Origin: Streptomyces sp. NBC_00273
GTDB lineage: Bacteria; Actinomycetota; Actinomycetes; Streptomycetales; Streptomycetaceae
Length of the DNA: 64,000 nucleotides
Assembly: GCF_036178145.1 (NCBI RefSeq)
Contig: NZ_CP108067.1
Coordinates: forward strand, 9,315,001-9,379,000
Reading direction: 5' to 3'
Part shown: piece after piece, positions 24,649 through 33,956 of the stretch
Position numbering within the stretch: the stretch's first letter is position 1
How the letters are laid out: each line of letters opens with the position of its first letter
Translations under genes and position numbers: made by a program
The notes under the pieces: model-generated
Told to the model about the DNA's origin: nothing
What the model saw: the letters and a program-made list of their open reading frames with translations, nothing else
Databases searched by the model: none

Positions 24649-25868
24649 CCCGCCCGCCCAGCCCGGAACACCACGACAGGAGCGCACCGGACATGCCGCC
24701 CCCCGACCCCCAAACCCCTCCGGGACAGGACCCCCACGACCACAGCGCACTGGACGTCATCGCCTACTACCACCACCCGGTCAAAGCCCCCCTGCTGCGC
24801 GAGGTCATGCTGCCGCTCGCCGCCACCGCCACCAGCGACGGCACCACCGCCCACGTGGAGCGGCACTGGCTGCACGGCCCGCACCTACGGCTGCGCCTCC
24901 AGGGCACCGACCCCGCCGCCGTAGCGGACACCGCCGCAGCCGCCGCCGCACACGTCCGCACTTGGCTGCGCGCACACCCCTCCCACAGCGACCTCACCGA
25001 GGCGCAACTCCTGCAACAGGCCGCCGAGACCGGGCGCGCCGAACTCATCCCCCCGCCCTACGGGCCGATCCACCCCGACAACACGACCCGGATCGAACCC
25101 GTCGACCGCACGCCCGTACGCACTCTCCTCAAAGCCGACGGAACCGCCCTGCGCGAAGACCTCCTGCGCCACGGCCTGGACGCCCTGCGGGCCGGCGCCG
25201 CCTTCCTCGGCCGCCACGGGGACACCGACCGGGCCCGGCTCCGCCTGGCGGTCACCGCCCTGGCCGCCCACGCCTGCGCCCATCCCGGCGGCCTGACCGG
25301 CGGACACTGGTCCTACGTCTCCCACCTGGAAGACTTCTTGCTCCACGACGACCCCGACGGAAGACTCCGCGCCACCTTCGAACGGCACGCCGAACGCGCG
25401 GGAGACACCGTCACCGCCCTCGTCGCACGCATCGCCGACGGACACGCGGACGACTGGGAACGGGCCTGGGCCGGCTTCTCCCGCAACGCCTGGCAACTCA
25501 CGGCCCGGCGCCACGCCGCTGGCGCCGACCTCCACGGAGACCCCCTCGCCTACCGGACCCGGGCGGCCGCCACCGGCGACGCCGCCGCCCACGAACGCTG
25601 GAACCAAGACATCCGCACCCGCTACAGCGAGTTCCACCAACTGCTGCGCCGAGCCGACCCCCAGGGCACGATGTGGAGCCGCCCCGACTACCTCATCCAC
25701 CGGGCCTGCACCAACGCCCTGTACCGGCTACTGACCATCTGCGACGTCCGCCCGTTGGAGCGCTACCTCGCCGCGCACCTCGTCGTCCGTGCCGTGCCCG
25801 CCCTGACCGGCTGCGACTGGCGCACCGAGATCGACACGGTCATCGACGCCGTGGAGGCACGGACATGA
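24645..25868 (+). CDS. lazC: Thiopeptide macrocyclase / pyridine synthase
   Basis: The 407-residue product is a thiopeptide-type bacteriocin biosynthesis domain protein, related to LanB elimination domains. In lactazole and thiomuracin pathways the enzyme at this place joins two dehydroalanines in a formal [4+2] reaction to form the central pyridine and release the leader. Features: LDVIAYYHHPVKAPLLREVM, HWLHGPHLRLRLQG and YGPIHPDN near the start, and LIHRACTNALYRLL near the end. It overlaps lazB and the following gene by 4 bp each, so the cluster is translated in a chain. Assignment rests on gene order plus domain type. Confidence 0.88.
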   Translation: MTRPPSPEHHDRSAPDMPPPDPQTPPGQDPHDHSALDVIAYYHHPVKAPLLREVMLPLAATATSDGTTAHVERHWLHGPHLRLRLQGTDPAAVADTAAAAAAHVRTWLRAHPSHSDLTEAQLLQQAAETGRAELIPPPYGPIHPDNTTRIEPVDRTPVRTLLKADGTALREDLLRHGLDALRAGAAFLGRHGDTDRARLRLAVTALAAHACAHPGGLTGGHWSYVSHLEDFLLHDDPDGRLRATFERHAERAGDTVTALVARIADGHADDWERAWAGFSRNAWQLTARRHAAGADLHGDPLAYRTRAAATGDAAAHERWNQDIRTRYSEFHQLLRRADPQGTMWSRPDYLIHRACTNALYRLLTICDVRPLERYLAAHLVVRAVPALTGCDWRTEIDTVIDAVEART

Positions 25869-27694
25869 CCGGAGAACACACCGGCCAGGACTCCGCCGGC
25901 GAGGACGCCGGCAGACAGCACGCGCACGGCGGCGACCGGCTGCGTCCCGGCACCGCCACCACACCGCTGCGCGCAGGCCTGCACCTGCGGGGACGCCGCG
26001 GCAACCTCACGCTGGAAGGCAGCACCGCGGTCCCCACGGTGTGGGGCCTCCTGGAGGAACCCCTGCGCTCCGGCCGCCTCGCCGAGTTCCGCAAGGGCCT
26101 GGAGCCGGGCTCGGCCGTCCGCACCGCCGTCGACACCCTCCTCGGCCAGCTCGCCGAACACGACCTCCTCCTGCCCGCACCCCCCGCCACCGGGCACCCC
26201 GACCCCGCCGTCGCACGGTGGATCGACGCCACGGCCGCACGCCCCGCCGACGCAGCCGCCCTCCTCGCCACCGCCCGCGCCGAGGTCCTGGCCCACGACC
26301 CGGCCTCCCCGCCCGCCGCCGCCGCCGTACGGGCGCTGACGGCCGGCGGCGTGCCCGTCACCCTCACCCCCGACCCGGACCTGCCCCGCGACCGCGTCCT
26401 GCTGACCGTCCGCGGCACGGGCCCGGACCGGACGGTCGCGGCCGGACGGGGCGGCGTCACCGGATACGTGACCGCCCCCGGCAGCGCCGCCCAGGCACGC
26501 GCCGACGCGGCAGCCCTGGAGGCCCGCCTCACCGACGCCACCGACGGCGCTGCCGCGCCGCAACCCCACCAGGCCCCGCGCACGTTCGCCGCACTACTGG
26601 CCGGCGCCGCCGCACACCGGCTGCTGTGCGCGGCCGCCGGGCTGCCCGACCCGGCCACCGAGGCCGACGACCCCCGGCTGCTCCCCGGCATCCCCGCTGT
26701 CCTCCTCGCCGACGCCCGCCTCCCGCGCGCCGACCACCACAGCTGGCTCGGCCCCGAACGGATCGACGCGGACCGCCGCGTCCGCCTCGCGCCCCCGGCC
26801 GGGCTCGCCGAGGCACTCCAGCGGATCGCCGCCCTCGGGGACCGACGCTGCGGACCCCTGCCCGGACCCCTGCCGGGGGACCTGCCCCAACTCCCGGTGC
26901 CCCTCGCCACCTGCACCCTGCCCGGCCCTACCACCGGGAACGCCACCACCCCCCGCACCCTGACCGGCGGCGGGCCCCGCCTCGACCTGGCCCGCCTGGA
27001 AGTGTTCTGCCGCGCCGCTGAACTGCTCCTCGGGGAGGCCGTGTTCACCGTCGGGGCCGACCCGGGGCACGCCCGCGGCCGCGCCCTGCGCCACGCCGCC
27101 GCACGCCGCCTCGCCGGCGCCCCGCACAGCCGCCCGGTGGACCCGGCCCGATGGTGCGGCCACCCGCAGCTCCGCCACTGGTGGACGACCCTGACCGGCC
27201 GGCTCGCTGTCCCCGCACGATTGGAAGTACACCAAGCGGCCCCCCACGCGCAGGCGTACCGGGCCGTGGTCCGCCGCACCCCGTCGGGGCCGGGGCGCGG
27301 GCCGGGCCCCCTGCTCGGCGAGGCCGTCGAGGCGACGCCCGGCGACGCCGCCTCCTTCGCCGCGCTGGCCGCCGTCACCGCCGCCTGCACCGCCACGGCC
27401 GGGGCGCCCGACACCCCGCCACCGCCCTCCGGGGGCGCGGCCGCACCGCTCGCGGCGGCCGGTGTGCCCACCGCCGCCTGGGAGGACCTCGGCTGGACCG
27501 GCGGCTGGCTCGCCGACCTGGCCGGGCGCGAGGAGGCCTTCCGCAACACCCTGCACCAGCTGTCCGGAGCCGACCCCGCGATCACGCCGCCCGCATCCGA
27601 CCCCGCACCCGACTCCGTACCGGATGCCGGCCTCGCCGGCCTGCTGCGCTCCTTCGGCTTCACCGTTCTGCACACCGCCGAGGAGGCCCGATGA
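25865..27694 (+). CDS. lazD: RRE-containing partner of the azoline-forming cyclodehydratase
   Basis: The 609-residue product sits where lactazole-type clusters encode the precursor-recognition partner of the YcaO enzyme. Residues about 35-105 (TPLRAGLHLRGRRGNLTLEG to LLGQLAEHDLLL) look like a RiPP recognition element, a PqqD-like winged helix that binds the leader. The rest is Ala/Pro/Arg-rich with few recognisable motifs, and may be an E1-like scaffold without its nucleotide site. It overlaps lazC and the YcaO gene by 4 bp (ATGA at both ends). Function is inferred from order and family pattern. Confidence 0.82.
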   Translation: MTGEHTGQDSAGEDAGRQHAHGGDRLRPGTATTPLRAGLHLRGRRGNLTLEGSTAVPTVWGLLEEPLRSGRLAEFRKGLEPGSAVRTAVDTLLGQLAEHDLLLPAPPATGHPDPAVARWIDATAARPADAAALLATARAEVLAHDPASPPAAAAVRALTAGGVPVTLTPDPDLPRDRVLLTVRGTGPDRTVAAGRGGVTGYVTAPGSAAQARADAAALEARLTDATDGAAAPQPHQAPRTFAALLAGAAAHRLLCAAAGLPDPATEADDPRLLPGIPAVLLADARLPRADHHSWLGPERIDADRRVRLAPPAGLAEALQRIAALGDRRCGPLPGPLPGDLPQLPVPLATCTLPGPTTGNATTPRTLTGGGPRLDLARLEVFCRAAELLLGEAVFTVGADPGHARGRALRHAAARRLAGAPHSRPVDPARWCGHPQLRHWWTTLTGRLAVPARLEVHQAAPHAQAYRAVVRRTPSGPGRGPGPLLGEAVEATPGDAASFAALAAVTAACTATAGAPDTPPPPSGGAAAPLAAAGVPTAAWEDLGWTGGWLADLAGREEAFRNTLHQLSGADPAITPPASDPAPDSVPDAGLAGLLRSFGFTVLHTAEEAR

Positions 27695-29640
27695 CCGCCC
27701 CCACCGCAGCCCCCGCACCGGCGCCCGCACCGGCGCCCGGTCCCGCGGCCGGTCCGGGTCCCGTCCCCGTGCTGGACGCGGCCGCCGCCCTGGCGACCAC
27801 CACCGGCCGGGCCGCGGTCCTACTGACCCGTTGGACGCTCGGCCTCGCCGAGGAACTGAGCCGCCACGCCCTGCACCGGCCCGTGACCCTGGTGCCGGTG
27901 CGCTACGACGGGCCGCTGGCGGTGATCGGACCAGTGCTCCGGCCGGGCGGCGCGGCCTGCCTCGTCTGCACCGAGTACCAGCGCCTGGCGACCGCGGGCG
28001 GCCGGGTCCCGTGGCAGGCCCCGAAGCTGACCCTGGCCGGAGTACCCTCACCGGCCCTGACCCCGGCCGTAGAAGCCCTCGTCCACGACCTCCTCGCCCT
28101 CGCCCCCGCCCCCGACCCGGATGCGGATGCAGATGCGGCCGTCGTCCACATCGTCCACCAGGGCCGCGGCACCTGGTCCACCCACCACGTCCGCCCCGTC
28201 GGCGGCTGCGACGTGTGCCGCCCGCTGCCCTCCGACACGCAGGCACCGCTCCACCCACTGCCCTCCGGACCCCGCCCGATGCCCGACCCGACCGTCCTGC
28301 GCGGCCCCAACCCCCGTACGACCGGCGCCGCACTGCGCGCCGCCCTGCACGACGAACGGTTCGGCCCCGTGCGGCTGTTGCGCCGCTCCGAGGACTCGGC
28401 GTTCAGCCTCACCAGCGCGATCGTCACCGACGGCAGGTCCGTCGACGACGGCGGCCACGGCCGGGCCCGCACCTTCCCCGACAGCGAACGCATCGCCCTC
28501 TTCGAAGCCGTCGAACGGTACGCGGGCATGCGCCCCACCGGCCGCCGCACCGACCTGCTGGCCTCCTTCGCCGAACTGGGCCCGGGCCGCGCACTGGACC
28601 CCGCACGGCTCGGACTGCCCGACCCCGCCCACCACGGCCACCCCGCCTCGCCCACCGTTCCCTACACCCCGGACCTGCCGTTCCACTGGGTACACGGCTG
28701 GTCCCTCACCCACCGCAGGCCGATCGCCGTCCCCGAACACGTCGCCTACTGGGACGTGCCGGGACCGGACCGGCCGCGCGTCGTGTACGAGTCCTCCAAC
28801 GGCTGCGGCCTCGGCAACAGCCCCGAAGAGGCCGCCCTGTACGGGCTGTTCGAGGTCGCCGAACGCGACGCCTTCCTCATGGCCTGGTACGCCGCCACCC
28901 CGCTGCGCCGCATCCAACCGCCGGCCGACGACACCGACACCCTGCTGCTCGCGGACCGGGCGGCGGCCGCGGGCTACCGGCTCCTGCTCCTGGACGCGAC
29001 CAACGACTTCGCCGTCCCGGCCGTCCTGGCCGTCTGCCGCTACGAGGGCGACCACCCGGGCGCGCCACGGATGTTCCTCGCGGCCGGCGCCCACCACGAT
29101 CCGCGCGCCGCCATCCGCTCCGCCGTCGCCGAGGTCGTCACCAACGTGCTGGAGGCACCGCACCGTGCCTCCGCCCAGGGAGGGCCGCGCGACCCCGAAC
29201 GGCTGCGGCCCATGCTGGAGCACCCCGAACTCGTCCTCACCCTGGACGACCACGTCGGGCTGAGCACCCTGCCCGAGGCCGCCCCCCGCCTGGAGTTCCT
29301 CTTCGCCGACACCCCGGCCGCGACGGTCGACGAGGCCTGGCCCGGCGCACCCCGCCCCGTGCCCGACCTCTCCGGCCTCCTGACGCGGACCGTCGGCCGG
29401 CTGGCCCGGGCCGGAATGGAGGTGATCACCGTCGACCAGAGCGAGCCGGGGCTGCGCGAGCGGTTCGGCCTGCACTGCGTGAAGGTCGTCGTCCCCGGCG
29501 CGCTCCCGATGACCTTCGGGCACGTCAACCGGCGCACCCTCGGCCTGTCCCGGCTGCTGGACGTGCCCCACCGTCTGGGCCGCACCGGCCGGCCGGTGCG
29601 CCACGGCGAACTGCCCCTGCACCCGCACCCCTTCCCCTGA
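27691..29640 (+). CDS. lazE: YcaO cyclodehydratase (azoline synthase)
   Basis: The 649-residue protein combines an N-terminal E1/ThiF-like part with CLVC and CDVC pairs, likely a zinc site (residues about 91-94 and 171-174), and a C-terminal YcaO domain. The YcaO part shows ATP-binding segments typical of the family (RIALFEAVERYAGM, SSNGCGLGNSPEEAALYGLFEVAERDAFLMAWY) and ends in the Pro-rich HPHPFP seen in azoline-forming YcaO enzymes. It should cyclise core Cys and selected Ser residues to thiazolines and oxazolines with ATP. The N-terminus begins with a Pro/Ala repeat of low complexity. It overlaps lazD by 4 bp. Confidence 0.93.
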   Translation: MTAPTAAPAPAPAPAPGPAAGPGPVPVLDAAAALATTTGRAAVLLTRWTLGLAEELSRHALHRPVTLVPVRYDGPLAVIGPVLRPGGAACLVCTEYQRLATAGGRVPWQAPKLTLAGVPSPALTPAVEALVHDLLALAPAPDPDADADAAVVHIVHQGRGTWSTHHVRPVGGCDVCRPLPSDTQAPLHPLPSGPRPMPDPTVLRGPNPRTTGAALRAALHDERFGPVRLLRRSEDSAFSLTSAIVTDGRSVDDGGHGRARTFPDSERIALFEAVERYAGMRPTGRRTDLLASFAELGPGRALDPARLGLPDPAHHGHPASPTVPYTPDLPFHWVHGWSLTHRRPIAVPEHVAYWDVPGPDRPRVVYESSNGCGLGNSPEEAALYGLFEVAERDAFLMAWYAATPLRRIQPPADDTDTLLLADRAAAAGYRLLLLDATNDFAVPAVLAVCRYEGDHPGAPRMFLAAGAHHDPRAAIRSAVAEVVTNVLEAPHRASAQGGPRDPERLRPMLEHPELVLTLDDHVGLSTLPEAAPRLEFLFADTPAATVDEAWPGAPRPVPDLSGLLTRTVGRLARAGMEVITVDQSEPGLRERFGLHCVKVVVPGALPMTFGHVNRRTLGLSRLLDVPHRLGRTGRPVRHGELPLHPHPFP

Positions 29641-29670
29641 CCCGACCCGCGACGACGAGGACCGGACGAC

Positions 29671-31434
29671 GTGACGACGACCGACAACGACACCAGCACC
29701 GGCACAGGCACGGGCGCCGTCGCCGGCACCTGGCACAGCCACCACCTCTTCCTGCACTCCACCACCGAGGACACCGACCGCTTCCTCGTCCGTGACGCGG
29801 CCCCCCTCCTCGACGACCTCGTGGCCGCCGGCGAAGCCGCCGACTGGTTCTTCATCCGCTACGGGCAGGACGGCCCCCACCTACGGATCCGTGTCCGTAC
29901 CACCGGAACCGCGACCGCTGCAGCCCTCTCCGGATCGGCGGACCTGCTGGCCCGGCGGGCCCGGCAGGTGCCCGCCGTCCCCGGCCCCTGGCCCTCCCGG
30001 CACGCCGAGATCCGCGCGGTGCCCTACGTACCCGAAACCCGGCGCTACGGCGGCCCGCGGGCCCTGCCCGTCGCCGAAGCGCTCTTCGCCACCTCCACCC
30101 GTACCGCCCTCGACGTACTGCGGGCCCTGCCCGCCACGGCCACGGCCGCATCCCGCCTCACCGCGGCCGCGGACCTCGCCCACACCACGGCGTACGCGCT
30201 CGGCATGGACCCGCTCGCCGCCGCACGTTGGCTCCGCGCGCACGCGGCGGGCTGGCGCTGGGTCACCGAGGTGCCGCTGCTGCCCGCCGCCGCCGTCCAC
30301 ACCAGGGTCAACACCGTCCACGCCGCACAGCGCACCACCCTCGGCGCCCGCGCCGCGGACCTGCACGAGCGCCTCCGCTCGGGCACCGCGGCGCCCTGGC
30401 TGGCCCACTGGGCCGAACGGGTCCGGGAGGCCGATGCGATGCTCGACGGTCCCGGCGAGCGGACCCGGGCCGGGATCTGGGGTTCCCAGCTGCACATGCT
30501 GTTCAACCGGCTTGGAGTGAGCCCCGACGAGGAACGGGCCGTGTGCCGGCTGGCCGCGCGCACCCTGCTGGAGACGGACGGACCGGCAGGCTTCTTCCCA
30601 CCCGGCCACACCGCCCCCGACCTGCAGTACCTGGAGCGCAGCAAGTTCCAGATCGGCCGCGGCGAGGACTCGGCACTACGCCCACTGCCGCCCCCGGCCC
30701 CGGCCCCGGCGACCGACCCGGCGAACGATCAGGCCCCGGCGAGCGACCCGGCCGGGTCCGTCGAGATTCCGCTCCCCGCCGACCCGTTGCCCGCCGTACC
30801 CCTGGCCGCGGTCCTCGCCGCACGCTCCTCCCTGCGCGGCGCCCTCACCGGCCCCCTCGACACCGGTACGCTCGGTGCCCTGCTGTGGCACTCCCTCGCC
30901 GAGAGCGGCCGCAGCGAGCAGCACCTCGCCGACGGCACGACCCGCACCCTGGCCCACCGCCCCTACCCCAGCGCGGGCGCCCTCTACACGGCACGCGTCC
31001 GCCTCCTCGTCCTCGACGTGAGCGGTCTGCCCGCCGGCACCTACGACTGCGTCCCCGAACGCCGGACCCTGCGTCGCATCGGCCCGGTAGCCCCGCTGGA
31101 GGACATCACCGCCCTGTCGACCTACCTTTCGCGCCCGCCGACCGACCCGGACTGGATCGGCATCGCACAGGCACCGGTACTCCTCGCCCTCTACGCCGAC
31201 CTCGGCCTGCTGCGCCGCCGCTACGGACTGCGCGCGCTGCGCCTGGCCCTGTTGGAGACCGGCCACCTGGCCCAGACCCTGCTGCTCACGGCGTCGGCCC
31301 TGGGCCTGGGCGGGACCCCGCTGGGCGGCTTCCACGACGACCTGGCCCACGAACTGCTCGGACTCCACGACCCGGACCAGCCGCTCCAGTACCTCCTTCC
31401 CCTCGGCCGCAGGCCGCACCACAACGACAGGTGA
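29671..31434 (+). CDS. lazF: Bifunctional glutamate-elimination and azoline-dehydrogenase protein
   Basis: The 587-residue product is a fusion, as in LazF. Residues about 12-300 form a thiopeptide-type elimination domain ([39 protein letters not shown]) that removes glutamate from glutamyl-Ser to leave dehydroalanine. Residues about 365-585 form an FMN-dependent SagB/McbC-like nitroreductase ([40 protein letters not shown]) that oxidises azolines to azoles. A Pro/Ala/Asp linker joins them. The GTG at 29671 lies 30 bp after lazE, the only gap among the five enzyme genes. No export or immunity gene follows. Confidence 0.92.
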   Translation: MTTTDNDTSTGTGTGAVAGTWHSHHLFLHSTTEDTDRFLVRDAAPLLDDLVAAGEAADWFFIRYGQDGPHLRIRVRTTGTATAAALSGSADLLARRARQVPAVPGPWPSRHAEIRAVPYVPETRRYGGPRALPVAEALFATSTRTALDVLRALPATATAASRLTAAADLAHTTAYALGMDPLAAARWLRAHAAGWRWVTEVPLLPAAAVHTRVNTVHAAQRTTLGARAADLHERLRSGTAAPWLAHWAERVREADAMLDGPGERTRAGIWGSQLHMLFNRLGVSPDEERAVCRLAARTLLETDGPAGFFPPGHTAPDLQYLERSKFQIGRGEDSALRPLPPPAPAPATDPANDQAPASDPAGSVEIPLPADPLPAVPLAAVLAARSSLRGALTGPLDTGTLGALLWHSLAESGRSEQHLADGTTRTLAHRPYPSAGALYTARVRLLVLDVSGLPAGTYDCVPERRTLRRIGPVAPLEDITALSTYLSRPPTDPDWIGIAQAPVLLALYADLGLLRRRYGLRALRLALLETGHLAQTLLLTASALGLGGTPLGGFHDDLAHELLGLHDPDQPLQYLLPLGRRPHHNDR

Positions 31435-31471
31435 CCTGGGCACACCACAGGACCGCACGGCACCGCAGCAC

Positions 31472-32464
31472 TCAGGGCTCGTCGTCGACGGCGCCCGGTG
31501 CCAGGGCGGGGGAGGGGAACACGTGGCGCGCCTCGCCGCCGGACCACCACACACCGACGGCCAGGACGGCGGCCGCCTCCAGCAGTGCCGCGCGGGACAG
31601 TCCGCCGCAGGACAGCGGAGAGCAGCCCATCGAGGTGATCAGCTCCGCCGTGAAGGTGGCGGCAGCGGGGGTGTTGGCGCAGAAGGGCACTGCCAGGGCC
31701 GCCCCTTCGAAGGCGGGCCGCGGCAGGGTCCAGATGCTCTCGTGGCAGATCCCGAAGGCCTTGGCGACACCGGCGTCCGGCGCGGCTGCCGCGATGCGCG
31801 CGGCGACGGAGTCCGTGCCGCCGGCGCTGGTCAGCCAGGGCCCGTCCGGGCCCGCCGCCATGGGCACCTCGTCGGCGTCCGGCCCCAGGGAGATGCGGCC
31901 GCGGGTGGGCTTGAGCCCGAACAGTCCGGTGCTGGCGACCGGCACCCGGATCGAGCCGGCCGCGTCGGTGGCGTGCGCGAGGGGAGTGATGCCGGCGGCG
32001 GCGGCCGCGGCCGACCCGCCGCTGGAGCCGCCCGGGGTCCGGGCGAGGTCCCAGGGGTTGCGGGTGGCGCCGTACAGGACCGGCTCCGTGGTGGTGCTGT
32101 AGGCGAATTCGGGCGTGGCCGTGCGGCCCAGCGTCACCAGACCGGCCCGGCGCAGCCGCCGCATCAGGTAGGAGTCCTGGCCGGCCACGTTGCCGGCGGC
32201 GAGGCGGCTGCCCAACTCGACGCGCTTGCCCCGCATGGACACGGCCAGGTCCTTGATGAGGAACGGCACGCCCGCGAGCGGGGTGCTGCCCGGGACGGGG
32301 GCGTCCTCGGCGGGCCAGCTCTCCACGACCGCGTTGATCCGCGGGTTCACGGCCGCCAGCGCGGCCTCGGCCGCGCCGGCGAGCTCCGCCGCGGTCACCT
32401 CTCCCCGGGCCACGAGCCCGGCCAGTCCCACGGCGTCGTACTGGGTGTATTCGTGCAACTCCAC
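31472..32464 (-). CDS. Amidase signature protein, C-terminally shortened
   Basis: The 330-residue product has the full Ser-cisSer-Lys catalytic set of amidases: Lys in [13 protein letters not shown], the [16 protein letters not shown] stretch with the cis-Ser, and the nucleophile Ser in [11 protein letters not shown], followed by [13 protein letters not shown]. Family members usually have 450-500 residues; here the region after the active site is short and poorly matched (from about residue 215), so an internal deletion or frameshift is likely. It may be inactive. The GTG at 32464 follows AGGTGG. It converges on the thiopeptide operon, 37 bp apart, and no role there is evident. Confidence 0.7.
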   Translation of the reverse strand: MELHEYTQYDAVGLAGLVARGEVTAAELAGAAEAALAAVNPRINAVVESWPAEDAPVPGSTPLAGVPFLIKDLAVSMRGKRVELGSRLAAGNVAGQDSYLMRRLRRAGLVTLGRTATPEFAYSTTTEPVLYGATRNPWDLARTPGGSSGGSAAAAAAGITPLAHATDAAGSIRVPVASTGLFGLKPTRGRISLGPDADEVPMAAGPDGPWLTSAGGTDSVAARIAAAAPDAGVAKAFGICHESIWTLPRPAFEGAALAVPFCANTPAAATFTAELITSMGCSPLSCGGLSRAALLEAAAVLAVGVWWSGGEARHVFPSPALAPGAVDDEP

Positions 32465-32590
32465 GGCGTTCCACCTGCGCCCGCGGCCCCGCAGCAGGCG
32501 GGCGAGCCACGGGACGGCCAGAACGGCTGGACGTTCGGAGCCGTCTTCGCACCGCACGCGCGGACCGGCCGGGGCAACGACGTCATCACG

Positions 32591-33217
32591 GTGAACGGGC
32601 TCCCCCCGGGGCCGGTCGTGATCGACCTCAGCATCCGGGGAGACGGGTACACGGGCCTGTGGCCCCTCACCCGGTTCAACAAGGAGGGGGACACCCTCGT
32701 CAACAGCACGGAGGAGAACTTCCGCGGCCGCGTTCTCGCCCAGGTCCCGGACAACGGCCGCCTGCGTCTACAGCTGAAAGCGGAAGGCCCCTGGCAACTC
32801 CAGGTGCTGCCACTGGCCGCCGCCACCCGCCTGACGGAGGACGAGCTGGACAGACGCGGCCCCGACGTCCTGCTGCACACCGCGGGAACAGCCGACCTCG
32901 CCCTCCACTACCGGGGCGAGGACAACCTCATCGTCAACCTCTTCGAACTGGAGGGGCACCACGACCCCACCGCCCTACCCGACGACGACAACGTCGTGAA
33001 CGAGATCGGCAAGCGGCGGGAGACCGTGCCACTGCCCGAAGGTCCGGTCATCGTGCAGTTGCAGATGGCGGACGGCCCGTGGAAGGCGAAGCTGAAGCAC
33101 CTGGAGCCGCACAGCAGACCACCGCAGATCGGCGCCGGTCCGGCGCACGCCTCCGCTCCGACACAGGTGGCGGGCACAGGCAAGGTCCAGGGCTGGCTGC
33201 GGCGGGGCAGACGCTGA
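32591..33217 (+). CDS. Hypothetical protein, start uncertain
   Basis: The 208-residue product from the GTG at 32591 is a soluble beta-rich protein with two similar halves: PPGPVVIDLSIRGDGYTGLW then LKAEGPWQLQVLPL, and ADLALHYRGEDNLIVNLFEL then MADGPWKAKLKHL. The repeated strand pattern ending in GPW suggests a duplicated jelly-roll-like domain. Similarity to the pattern continues upstream of 32591 (VFAPHARTGRGNDVITVNG) but no in-frame start exists before the divergent amidase, so the 5' end may have been lost in a rearrangement. No family is recognised. Confidence 0.55.
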   Translation: MNGLPPGPVVIDLSIRGDGYTGLWPLTRFNKEGDTLVNSTEENFRGRVLAQVPDNGRLRLQLKAEGPWQLQVLPLAAATRLTEDELDRRGPDVLLHTAGTADLALHYRGEDNLIVNLFELEGHHDPTALPDDDNVVNEIGKRRETVPLPEGPVIVQLQMADGPWKAKLKHLEPHSRPPQIGAGPAHASAPTQVAGTGKVQGWLRRGRR

Positions 33218-33302
33218 GCCCCCACCGGGCCGACGCCGCACCGCCCTGATCCCCGCCCGTCCCCAGACACCGACCTGACGGGGTCAGGCGGGGACAGGCG
33301 GG

Positions 33303-33335
33303 GCCCGGTCCGGCACGTGACGTGCCGGACCGGGC
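33303..33335. terminator. Bidirectional terminator
   Basis: GCCCGGTCCGGCACGT (33303-33318) and its exact complement (33320-33335) flank a single G, giving a very stable hairpin between two convergent genes. Confidence 0.8.
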
Positions 33336-33341
33336 AGGCGG

Positions 33342-33809
33342 TCAGAAGTCCCAGCTCTGGCTCCGCGCGCCATTGCAGCTCCAACTCACCAAGAGCTGCC
33401 CGATCTCAGGCCGGCCGGCCAAGATGTCGAGGCACTTTCCGTTCACCCGGTTACGGATCTCGTTGCCGTTGCGGTACCACTTCTGGTGGAGAGCGCCGTA
33501 GCAGTCCCACAAGCTCACCGAGCCCTGCTCACCCAGATGGGGACCGTAGATCTCCAGGCACTTCCCGTTCAAGCTGGAACGGATCTGCTCACCGTCCCAG
33601 TACCACTGCTGGTTGGTGCCGCCGTGGCAGTCCCACGTCACGGTGGACGCGCCGTTCTCCTGGTGGAACATGAAGACGTCGGCGCACCTTCCGTTCAGGT
33701 TGGACTTGAGCAGCGGCGCCGCCGCAGCTGCAGGCGAGCCCGTCAAAGTGGCTCCGGCCAACAGCCCGGTGACCGCCGCCAGCAGCATCAGTCGTCGTAC
33801 GGACCTCAT
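33342..33809 (-). CDS. Secreted ricin-type (beta-trefoil) lectin-like protein
   Basis: The 155-residue protein has a signal peptide (RRLMLLAAVTGLLAGATLTG, cut near AAAAAP) and a single beta-trefoil of about 125 residues. Three repeats are visible, each opening with NGRC or NGKC and closing with a Q-x-W-like element: NQQWYWDG, HQKWYRNG and SQSWDF. Paired cysteines occur in each repeat (for example RCADVF and WDCHGG). It should bind sugars outside the cell. No catalytic domain is attached, so it is either a free lectin or an inhibitor-like protein. Confidence 0.88.
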   Translation of the reverse strand: MRSVRRLMLLAAVTGLLAGATLTGSPAAAAAPLLKSNLNGRCADVFMFHQENGASTVTWDCHGGTNQQWYWDGEQIRSSLNGKCLEIYGPHLGEQGSVSLWDCYGALHQKWYRNGNEIRNRVNGKCLDILAGRPEIGQLLVSWSCNGARSQSWDF

Positions 33810-33956
33810 GATTTCCCCTTCCCATCGCCGTTGCGCGGTTGCGCTGACCCCTGTCTAGCCCCCCATTGATGTCCGGCGCCGGAACGAGGATTCCGGACAT
33901 CAAAAGCTGGACAAACACCACCCGACGCGATTGCGGAACGCCGCAGGAAGGAAGCC

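Noticed and set aside
28048..29880. 610-codon minus-strand ORF over the YcaO gene
   Set aside because: Shadow of the YcaO frame, without recognisable domains.
31472..32464. Amidase as a tailoring enzyme of the thiopeptide
   Set aside because: It is convergent, truncated, and not part of known lactazole-type clusters, so a role is not supported.
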